Shown piece after piece: positions 34,256 through 44,700 of a DNA stretch of 64,000 bases (the stretch's first letter is position 1; every line of letters starts with the position of its first letter). Origin of the DNA: Montifringilla adamsi (Eukaryota > Chordata > Aves > Passeriformes > Passeridae). A model generated the notes under the pieces. The model saw nothing but the letters and a program-made list of their open reading frames with translations. It did no database searches and was not told where the DNA came from. The translations under genes and the position numbers were made by a program. The DNA lies in contig JAGGNK010008670.1 of the NCBI GenBank assembly GCA_017590115.1, positions 1,364,001 through 1,428,000 of the forward strand, read 5' to 3'.

Positions 34256-36175
34256 CCCAGGACTCAAAATGTGTTTCTTCCCCTTTTTTGGTGCTGCAAG
34301 TTCAGGGTTAGGAGTTCCTGCAGGCAGGAGTTCCTCCTGCAGCCTCTAAGTGACTCCTTTTATCAGCTGCAGACACACAAGGGCAGGTTTTAGGGATATT
34401 TCCTAATTATACACAAAGAGAGGACATGGGAGGTTTTCTGTTGGGTGGGAAATGGAAAAAAATGGAATAATAGTAAAAGAAATTTAGTTTTGGTTGGTTT
34501 TTTTTTTTCCTATAGAAAGGAGGAATTGTCTTTCCCTTGCTTGCATCTTATATAAAATAGGGTTCAACTTACCCAGGTAAGGCTGACAGCATAGTCCTGA
34601 ACAGGTATTTTATATTTCATCAGAACAAAACCACCTCTGGTCAACACTTGGCTCTGATTGCTCCATTTCCCTCGTTAGGGTAATTAATTACCCAACTTTT
34701 AAACCTTGTCAGATGCAGCATCTTCAGAGGAGACTCACAGGATTCAGATTGGATTTCAACAGAAAAATCTGCTGATAATGAGCTAAGGAGCATTCATTCT
34801 TTCTTTCCTCTTGGTTTCTTCTTTGTGTGTACAAACCAGGTATTTCCTTTGAAATTTGCTGTTTCATTTCCACCTGTATTTCTGTTTTAAAGAAGGGAAT
34901 CTTGTCATTTAGTTGTAATAATTAATGAATTTCAGTCTGGCCAGCAGAGTTGTGTCCAGCCTCGGGAAGGGCTCTGGCTCCACTTCTCCCAGCCCAGTCT
35001 GGCACTTTTCCCATTAAAACACGTGCAGGAATGCAATTTTCACCTCCAAGTGTTAAAGCATCCCTGCTGCTTCAAAATAATCCTTTGGATTATTAGAGGA
35101 ATTAGAGTGGATGATTTCCCAGAAAGGCAGAAATATTCCTGTGCTTTTCAGCAGTTGCACCAAGTGTTTCCCACAGATTTTAGCGTATTTTATATAAAAA
35201 GTTGATCACAATCAGAATCTTTTTGGGCATCACCAGAACTGATTTTTACTCTGGAGGGAACAGAAAACACAAACCCAAATTGCTGGGAAGAAAACCTCTC
35301 AGCATGAGGAGTGAAGAGGAACTCAGGGGTTGGAAGGAAATGTTTGGGGCAGGAACCTAAACAGGGATCTTTGGAATGGAGAGAGAACAAGGGAATTACA
35401 AATATCAACAAACATCAATATGGCAAAATGACCTTTTGTTCTGGCTGAATGTGCTCAAGAAAGCTCTGAAGTCTGGAGCAGATTTAAATAGTCCTTTCAC
35501 CAAAATGAATAAGAATTAAGAAGGTAAATTAATTCCTAAGGGAAATCACTGTAGATCTCATTAGCTCAGGAACAAGATACCTTAAAACTTTTAATTAAAG
35601 ATAATATTTACTGCAAATGAATAAGAGTTGGCAGGTTTCAGCAGAAACCATAATCTCATTTATGCAAAGTTTTCTTCCATTAAGGCAGACATCATTAATC
35701 TCATTGGAGATGCCCTCCAGCCTGACAGAGCTGCAGCACGAGGAGTTCCTTACAGAACTCTTTAATCTGCACAAAGGAACTGCAGCTGCAGCAGCCCCAG
35801 AGCTGGAGAAGGGCTGAGCAATTAAAGAGATCCCTGTGCAAACACAGCCCTGCATCCCTGGCACCCAGCATCCCATAATGAGCTCCTTCCAACAGCTGCA
35901 AAAGGAGCAGCCTCTGCAGCCTCATCCCCCAGATCCTGCACAGAATCCTGGAAAAATGGAAAGGAAGAACCACTGCAGCCTCATCCCAGGGTTCCTGCCC
36001 AGGATCCAGCACTGGAGCTGCTCTGGCTGGCAGAGATTTCATCCCTGGGAGTGAGAGTGGGCACAAAATGAACCAGGGGAGTGTGGGTGATGTGGAGTGC
36101 TGGGAACAGCTGTGGGAAAGCTCCACATCCCTGTCCCAGGGTTAGAAATAATTTCTTTTTACAGGGCTGAGTTCA

Positions 36176-36455
36176 GAGAATCATGGAATGGTTTGGGTTG
36201 GGAGGGACCTTCAAGATCCACCTGGATGGGCAGGGACACCTCCCACTGTCCCAGGTGCTCCAGCCCCAGTGTCCATCCTGGCCTTGGGCACTGCCAGGGA
36301 TCCAGGGACAGCCCCAGCTGCTCTGGGAATCCCATCCCAGCCCCTCCCCATCCTCCCAGGGAACAATTCCTTCCCAAAATCCCACCCAAACCTGCCCCTG
36401 GCAGTGGGAATTCATTCCCTGTGTCCTGTCCCTCCTCAGATTCCCTACAGGAAAC
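36176..36455 (-). repeat. CR1 LINE 3' end, ~280 bp
   Basis: Begins 'catggaatggtttgggttgg' and extends through the 'ggcactgccagggatccagg' and 'ccctgtgtcctgtccctcc' blocks. Confidence 0.88.
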
Positions 36456-36789
36456 ATGCCTGGGATAACCAGGTGGGATTAGAGGAGCCTGGAGTATTTC
36501 CATGGCAGCCAGCAGAGGAGATCCTTGTTCCATCAGGATCCATCAGGATCCATCAGGCTGCAGGGATCTGGCCCCAGGGGAGAGGAGACATCAAAGGTGA
36601 ATGAACTGAGGCTGCAGCATTTCTGCAGATCACAGCAGCCAGGTGATTCTGCTCTCAGCTGCTGGAATTTCCTCAGATCCCAGGGTTTGGGATTCACTCC
36701 AGGCTGGAATGTTTCTGGGGAGTGACTGGTGGCAGGGAATGCTACAGGGAAAGAGTCACCCTGATGCCTTCAGTTTTAGCTTTTGTGTT

Positions 36790-37205
36790 TTCCAGGTTCT
36801 GCACTGCATTATAACAGTATATATATAACTCTGAACTCCACACACAGTGCCAGCAGCTCTCCTCTCAGCTCAGGCACACAGAACAATCCTCTTCCAGCCC
36901 CAGAACCAAGGACACCGCTGCAGCTCCAGCCCAACAGTGCAAACAGCAGGGAATGGAGGGGAGCAACCTGGGAGGGTGGGACTGCAGAACCTGGGGCTGG
37001 AATTGGACAGTGAACCCCAATATGGAAATGAACCAAAACTTATAAAAGGGTGAGAACTCGTGACCCAGGGTCCATCTTGGGCAGAGCCTCAGCCAGGCTC
37101 TTGTGCTGCCCAAGGTGTATCCTTTGAGGTATTTTAATAAATCCCTGCTTTATTCCTTTATCATTCCCAGCCTCTGTTCCAGGTGGCCTCTGAAGGCATC
37201 AAGCC
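36790..37205 (+). mobile_element. solo LTR of an endogenous retrovirus
   Basis: Contains 'gctggaattggacagtgaac', a TATA-like 'cttataaaagg' (37037-37047), a poly(A) signal 'ttttaataaatccctgcttt' and the R/U5-like 'gtgctgcccaaggtgtatcc'. No gag, pol or env reading frame flanks it, so it is a solo LTR. A related copy lies at 57510-57930 on the other strand. Edges are approximate. Confidence 0.65.
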
Positions 37206-37929
37206 CAGGTGACCTCTGGGGATGAGAGAGCAGCAAATAAACCAGCTCAATGAGGCAGCTCTGCCTCTGCTGGGCTTCTTACCACCAAATCTCCTGCCAG
37301 TTGGGATGGGTTTTATTGCTCACACACAGAATTCAGCTTTGCTTCAAGCCACACACAGAATATTACAAATGTTTTAGTAATCTCCACCTCTGCACTGCAG
37401 TTACTCAAAGATTCTAGAATTATTTAAAACTGCTCCGAAGGTAAAGTCTATTCACACTAAAAACGCCACAAGCAGCGATTTTAGCATAGTGATGAAATAA
37501 TTTACAGTGGTCATTTATTAATGACTTGTCAATATTCTGATTAACAGAGATACTGTGGTTGGTTTCAGGGCAGCCATTCCAGGCTGGAATGTTCATTTAT
37601 CACAAACCAGCCAGGTGGATTTCCTTTAACACAATTCCTGTATCAAATACAAAATTCTGCAAATTCTCCCACTCCTGGAACTCCATCTTCTCAAAATGTC
37701 CTATGGTTAAGGCTGGGAGAGATCTCCCAAATCCGTGCTTTTACTGAAACCTCCCTTTGACAACAATTCCAGAAGTTTGCTGTGGGGTTTCCCTTTATCT
37801 GCTTCTGCTAAAACCAAGACTCCTTTTACCTGTAACCCAGAGCAGGGCAGGGAGGGGACAATGAGAGCCTTGGGAAGGGGACGTGCCCTGGAGCCCCGTG
37901 CAGCCACTGGAGCATCCCAGGGCCTGCTC

Positions 37930-38130
37930 ATCCCTGTCCCTGCCCATGCCAGTCCCAGTCCCTGCCCATCCCAGTCCCAGTCCGTCCCAGTCCATCCCTG
38001 CCCATCCCAGTCCCAGTCCATCCCAATCCCAGTCCATCCCTGCCCATCCCAGTCCGTCCCAGTCCATCCCAGTCTCAGTCCATCCCAGTCCATCCCAGTC
38101 TCAGTCCATCCCAGTCCATCCCGCCCTCCC
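37930..38130. repeat. short-unit 'cccagtccatc' array
   Basis: Repeated 'cccagtccatcccagtcc' and 'catccctgcc' blocks ending about 500 bp before the MLF1 ATG. Pyrimidine-rich on the plus strand. Confidence 0.9.
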
Positions 38131-38539
38131 CACGCGGGATCCCTGGAACAGCTGCTCTGGGTACCTCAGCCCAGCCTCTCGCTCTTTCCCTCGTTCCGCA
38201 GTTTCCAGCCGCTGGCAGGAGGCCGCAGCTTTATTTTACTGCCATCTACTGGAAAAACGGAATTTTTCCTCAAATCGCCGAGGAGCGGGACGCGCCGCAG
38301 CCCCGCTGAGGCCGGGCCTGTCCCCGCCTCGCACTCCCCAGGAGCGGCGCGCAGCCCGAGACAGAGCGGGGCTGGGGAGGGGCGGCGAGGCCGCGATTCC
38401 CACGATTCCCGCATTTCCCGCGATTCTTTCCCGCATTTCCCGAATTTCCGGAACTTTCCCGATTCCCGGGGCCCTCCTGGAGCGGCGGCCCCGCGGTCGC
38501 CACGGCAACGGCGGCGCGCGGAGAAGCCCCGCCCCTCGC

Positions 38540-38655
38540 GGCGCGCCGACCAATAGGAACGGCCGGTGGAGGTCACGTGCGCGGGCGGGGCGGAGCGGTG
38601 CGGTGAGGAGGGGCCGCGCGGGGCCGGGGGCCCGCAGAGCGGAGCGGCCGCCGCC
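38540..38655 (+). promoter_or_regulatory. MLF1: MLF1 promoter and 5' UTR in CpG island
   Basis: The sequence is strongly CpG-rich from about 38250 to 38950. Seen upstream of the ATG are a CCAAT box (38550-38554), an E-box CACGTG (38574-38579) and a GC box (38583-38593). No TATA box is visible at the expected place. The exact transcription start is not determined. Confidence 0.6.
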
Positions 38656-38702
38656 ATGTTCGGGGGGCTCGGGAGGTGCTTCGAGGACGATCCCTTCTTC
38701 AG
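38656..38702 (+). CDS. MLF1: MLF1 coding exon 1
   Basis: Encodes MFGGLGRCFEDDPFF plus two bases of the next codon, with donor AG/gtgagg. FEDDPFF is diagnostic for the MLF family N-terminus. Confidence 0.93.
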
Positions 38703-41700
38703 GTGAGGGCCGGGCGGCTGTGCGGCACGGCGGGGGGGCGGAGGGGAACCGTCCGAGAGCGAGCGGAGGCGGTGGGCTCCGACGGGCCGGTCCGGGGTGT
38801 GAACGGGCGGGCGGGGTGGGTGTGTGGGACCGACCGTTGGCTGAGGCAGCCGCGGGGTCGGTGCCGATGAAAGGGATCGGGGCACAGTGAAGGGACCGGG
38901 GCAGGTATCGCTACCAGGGAGGGGTCGGTGCCGGTGCAGGAGCCGCCGTCGGGGCTGTTGGACCGCCCGTGGGTCCCACCGGTACCGCCCCAGCCCCCCT
39001 GAAGCCGGGCCGGGGTTAAACGTCCTCAGCGAGGTTCAATAGCGGAGACTTGCGTTTGCCTCCCCTCTCAGCAGGGAAGGGTTTAATCCGCGTTCCACAC
39101 CGAGGAGATCTTCACCCCCGTGGCTGGAGATTCTGGAGTGTGTTTGCTCTTCAGTGTCCTGAGTACGGGTTCTGAGCAGCGCAGCTCACCCGGATTTATG
39201 TGCCTGTTTAATTAATCCCTTGGCCACAGGCTGTATCTGAACTCTTCTCAGTGCCAGCACTGCTCAGAGCACCGGCTGTCCTTCAATTAAAACTTTGCCG
39301 ATGTGTGTGTGAGGGTACTGATGGCAAATTGTCTCCTTGTGCTCATTTCCCGAGGGGACGGTGCTGCTTTATTTACCTTGGCAGTTTGTGTTTTTATCCC
39401 CTGTGAGGCACAGGTTGTCCGGAGAAGCTGTGGCTGCCACATCCCTGGAATTGTTGGAGGTTGGAGAGGGTTTGGAGCAGCCTGGGGCGGTGGGAGGTGG
39501 CCCTGCCCATGGCACGGGTGGAACAGGACCATCTGTAAGGTTCTTTCCAACCCAAACCATTCTGTGTTTCTGTTTGCACGCCATGAGCAGAGTGGTGGCT
39601 CCTGTCTGTGATTTCAAGTCTGAGCCCAGTTTATTCCCTGTGGGAATCTTCTTTTGCCACAGGACTCTAAATATAAGTAGTGAGTGGTGCAAATGCTTTC
39701 TCCCCTCAGCCAGAGCTGCTGAATTACCTGCTCTGGCCCCATTTCTGTCTTTGGTCAGAAACTGTGATTTGTAGTGAATGAAAATGGGATCAGAGCACGC
39801 TGAGGAACCTCAATAATTATTTTAAATCTTTACAAAAAATCTCAGGAATTTCATCAGCAGCCAGGATAAGGGGTGGGTGAGGAAGGGAGCAGCAGGCCCT
39901 GTGATGTGGTTTGTTGTCTGGATCTCCTGGTTACTGGGAGCTCTGGCTGGGGCTGCTTAAAGGAGAATCTCCTGCTGAGCTACAGCACATTCCAGGAGAA
40001 TTCCCAAAGCTGTGCCACACAGATAGCACTCTTGGTTTCTAGGAATATTCCTGCTGTTATAACAGCCCATGAGTTCTATGCAGGAAACTTCCCTATGCAA
40101 ATCCTCTGCATGAAATTAAAGTAATAACAGAAATTATGTCTTGTTTGAAATAACATTTGCTTATTTATTAATTTGTTCCTTGTTATTGTAGCCACAAGGA
40201 TTGCAGGAGGTGGAGGCAGGGAGTGTGTGTGAAAGATGAGCTGGAAATTGAGAGTCATTTTCTCAGCACTGTCCTGTCAGGCTGCTTTGCATACAGTGGA
40301 GGAAATGAGCTGATCACCTCAGATAAGATTAGCCTCCAAAATAGAGTCATAATGGGCTCCAGCTGCCTCATAAGGAGAGAGTTTGGTGCTGAACTGGAAA
40401 TAGTGCCTGGGCTGGAGCCCCTGTGGGAGCAGCTGTCCCAGGGAAGCAGCAGTCACTCACCCAAAGGTGCTGGGCTCCATCCCTGAAACCCTGCCCAGGT
40501 GCAGGAGTTGTGTTTGCCCTGCCAACTGCACACTCTGCGTTTCATTCTCTGGAGTTTGTTGTGCCAGGTGTTCTCTCCAGAGGGAATCTGCGCTGCAGCC
40601 TTACATAACTTCCTGAGTGGGGAAATAAAAACAAATATTTCCATCTAATATCTAATAAAAAGAAACACATCTAATACCAAGTACAGTTTACAGAAGCAAT
40701 AAGTGGGATTTATTGTTCTAGGACTGATTTTTTGTGCACTGAAGTAAGCAGTAATGTTACACTTGCATGTTTCATGTCAGGTGAGGGTCAGGTTAATTAT
40801 ATTAGACAAAATTCTGTTACTGCAGAGTGCTGGAAGAATAAATGTATTAATTGTTTGTCTCCATCCAGAATTTAATTTTAAAAATAATTTAGTGTTCAGT
40901 ATGTGAAGGGCACAGATTTGGTGTGCAAAGCCCTGTGAACCCCTCACTTTCTCCTCATCATTTCTGTGCTGTAACAAAAATCACAGCCTTCTCATCAAAA
41001 GTATCTCCCCCCCCAAAAAAAGGTCATATTTAAGTCAAAAATTGTTAAATTAGAGTGTCCTACACCTGCTGCCATCCCATAAAATCTGTGCTTGGAGCAA
41101 GGAGCTTCAAATCCTGCAGGTCTCCTGCAGAGACCCTGCCTCGCTCAGTACATCTCTGTTTGTCAGGGTGAGCTCCTCCTCTTGGAATTCTGGCTTGAGT
41201 TTCAGTCATTGGAACCACCAGGGTTTAATTCCTTGGAAACCTTGTCTTCCACGTGGATTTTCTGTTCCCTTTCCATTGGTTTTACCCTACTCCAGATCAT
41301 CCCAAAATTGGGATGTTTCTTTTGAGGCTTGACAGCATGAATTCTTTTTATTAATGACTCCCTGAAATTGGGAACTGTGGGCCTTTCCTCCTGTTCCTGA
41401 GCCTGCCATTCCTCAGTTTGTGTCTGATTTCCCTGTCCCTGGTACCAAGGAGCTCTTTGTGTGTGATAACCAATCCTCTCTGGGGTTTGGGATCTGCTGG
41501 AGTTGTGCACACCCCGAGGTGGTGCTGGTGTGATTCCCTGCCCTTGGCTCATGCCAACACTTTTTCCATCTGTTCTTCATCCTGGCCTGGGTGAGCTCTT
41601 TATCAACCAGGGCTGGAGCCAAGGCTGGGAGCAGAGCAGGGGCTGCTCCGTGGCATCACTAAAACACTTCAAAAGTCTCTTCTGGGCCGAGTTTAAGTCT

Positions 41701-44700
41701 GGGTATAGCATAAAGGGATATTTTTGTGTTAAAAAAAATCTTATTTCAAAATGAATCCAACCTAATGTTTGTCTTTTTCACTTGAAAGGGGAGAAAATAA
41801 ACATGAAGTGTGACTTTGGCACAAGACCAAAGCAGCCACGTGATGTGGGAGCTGCTTTTCACAGGGCTGGAGATAAGGGGTGGGGAGCAGCAAAGCTGGG
41901 CAGGAGATAACTGGGCAGGGAAAAGTCAGGAGCATCCTGAGCTTTTCCTCCTGAGATGTTCCAGGAAAGGCTGTGCTGTCCTGGGGGGTGTGAGGAGTGC
42001 CAGAATTGAGGGAAGGAGGATGAGGTGTATTAAACCCAAATAACCATACCTGGGAAGTGACTGTGCACGGTAATAAAGTGTTTTCAGTGGGATGGCAAAG
42101 AGGAACATGACATGGAAGGAGGAAATGGAGCAGGGTCATTTGTGTGGGAAGTGTTCATTTGTGTGGGAAGTGTTCATTTGCAGCCTGGCCCTCAGGCAGC
42201 AGCACTGCTCATACCCTGCACTCCTGAAAAGTTCCTGCTTTGCTCTTCTTTTGGCCTTAATTAGGAATATCAGGGCTTGTCCAGTTTAGAGAATTAGGGA
42301 AGTTGAGCAAGGTTTTCCTTGCAAGCCAAGCTTTGGGAATACCAGTGGAGTTCTGTAGGTTTTTGGCAGAGGAGAGGGAAAATAAGAGAAAAACAAAAAG
42401 CCAGTGAGAATCTCCTTCCCAAGCACAGGAGAGGGATGTGGGAACAGGATTTGTGGAGAGGGAAGGCACAGGTGCAGCAGTGGGTGACTATAGGAGATGG
42501 AACTGGCCTGAATTTAGAGGATAATGGGTATTTTTAAGCATGTGGGATGAAAGGAAAAGGGAGAAGGAAAATTAGGATGGGAACTGCCAGCAAGATAAAT
42601 GAGGAGTTCAGTGAGTAGGACTGTGCTAAGCTTTGGAAGATGAAGGGGAAGAATTTAAAAGAAATTATTTTAATGTCAGGTGTTGGAGGTGGAAATAGTG
42701 ATAAATAAAATATGGGCCAATTTATGGTTATAGCAGGTATTAAACACAGGCTGGAGTGAAAGGTGCAGCCAAGGATGGATATTTCCGAAGATGAGGAAGA
42801 GGAGCAGGGACAGCCAGGAGTGCAGGAGAGCAGTGAGGGCAGCTGAGAGAAAATAGATCTCAAACAGCCAACCTGACAGATGGGAGTGCAAGAGGAAGCC
42901 AGAGTTTATTAGGAATGGGAGATTGCCTGGTTGGGTCCTATTGAAGTAAAAATTTTTGCTTAAAAAAACCCTCTGGAATATTAAAAATCAGAGTCTGAAC
43001 TATCCTGGAGCCATTTTCTATCAGCTGGAATAACGCAGTGCCTCTCTGGCGTGCAGGGATCCCTTTGCTGCCCACCATGAGCACATGAGGCAGATGATGA
43101 GGAACTTCTCCGACCCTTTTGGGCGGGATCCGTTCCTGAGCCTCCCGGAGGGAGGGGAGAGACCGGCGGAGAGGAGAGCGGGCGGCAGAGCCCAGCAGGA
43201 CTCGCAGGTGGCCACGAGGGGCCCCCGCAGGGTAAGTGTCCCTGGGGAGCGGGCATTTCCTGGGAAACGGGCATTTCCTGGGAAACGGGCATTTCCTGGG
43301 AAGCGGGCATTTCCTGGGAAACGGGCACTGCTGGGAGCGGGCATTTCCTGGGAAGCGGGCATTTCCTGGGAAACGGGCACTGCTGGGAGCGGGCATTTCC
43401 TGGGAAGCGGGCATCCCCCGCAGGGTAAGTGTCCCTGGGAGCGGGCATTTCCTGGGAAGCGGGCATTTCCTGGGAAACGGGCACTGCTGGGAGCGGGCAT
43501 TTCCTGGGAAACGGGCTGCCTCTGCTCCTGGAGCCTGCTTCAGCTGCTCATCACTCGGGAACGGGAAGGGTTCCTCATGGCACATTCCTTATCTCTGCTG
43601 AACATCTGGCTGGGTTGTACAGATCGCTGAACAGACATTTAGTGAACAAACTGATCACTTATCCAGTGCTTGCTTTCGTAAATGTAATACATTAGATGTT
43701 TCTGTTAGAGAAAGGCACTAAAAGTGTCCCACATTCTCTGCACACGTTTTTCCTTTTCATGTTAACTTGACTTTAAAAGGTGCCTGGATGTGGCTGCACT
43801 ATCCCTGAAAGTGTTCAAGGCCAGGTTCTTTCCAGGTCCCTTCCAACCCAACCCATTCCACAATTCCATTATATATTTGTGCATTTCAGTCCCTTGTGTG
43901 CAGCTGTTTCAGTTTGATTTCCACAAGCATGGGTTTCACCACCTCAGGAATATCCATCCATGGATTTTAAACCCTGTTTCAGCTTTGCATCTGGGAATAA
44001 ACACTTCATGCTCTGAATTTGGGACATTCTCTCAGATACAAACCTGTAAGAGTTAAAGCTCAGGGAAATTGGTGTGGAATTCAGTATTTCTGTGTGTTAC
44101 CAAGTGAAACTGATGGTCTGTGTTTAATTGAAGTGTTTTTTCAGCTCTGGGCATGCAGGACCATCATATCTAACCCTTATCTAGAGCTGTATTTATAGAG
44201 GATGAACGTTGGGAGCTGGTTCCTTTCCCTGCAGATACTCAGCAGCTGCCTCCCTGCTCCTTTCATGCTTCCCACGGGATTTTCAGAGGCCGTTGGAGAA
44301 AAGGCAGGTGACAGGGGCTGGTGGCCAGGCCAGAGCTGGAACAGAGCCTGTCACCTGCAGCTCCGGAGGGGAGCTGGCACATTCCTTCCCCTGCTCATCC
44401 AGTTCCTGGCAGATATAGGAACTGCATCTAAACAGGGCATCAGCTTTCCTCTGCTGATCCTTAGGCCTTGGATCAGTGGTGCCTAAAGCAGATCAGAGCT
44501 TTTCCTTTAGAGAAAGAACCTGTCAAAGCTCAGGGGTTGTGTCCCTGTTCTGCAGTGAGGGACAGAGGTGAGGCCCAAACCCTTTATCTGTGGCTGCAGC
44601 AAAAGTTACAGGTGCAGCAGCTCTGTGTTAAAAGAATTCCACAGCTGCCAAACCCTTCCCAGGATCTCCTGATGTTCCTCCTGTTGCACTGAAGAGCTGT

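Larger units (their letters stand above)
28719..38539 (+). other. RSRC1 3' flank and RSRC1-MLF1 intergenic region
   Basis: No coding exon was recognised. It contains the 33/66-bp minisatellite, AT-rich DNA near 30640-30900, two CR1 copies, a solo LTR (about 36790-37205) and a C-rich array before the MLF1 CpG island. Stretches 30900-32800 and 33000-36100 hold nothing I can name apart from a TATA/MEF2-like pair near 34196-34250. Confidence 0.6.

Noticed and set aside
37735..38890. 273-, 335- and 239-codon frames around the MLF1 promoter
   Set aside because: GC-rich CpG-island and C-rich array DNA has few stop codons; no splice-consistent or conserved product.
43085..43630. A 181-codon frame running from MLF1 exon 2 through the minisatellite
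   Set aside because: Only the first part is the genuine exon. The remainder follows a strong donor, and the repeat-encoded residues are not expected in the main product; noted instead as a possible alternative splice outcome.
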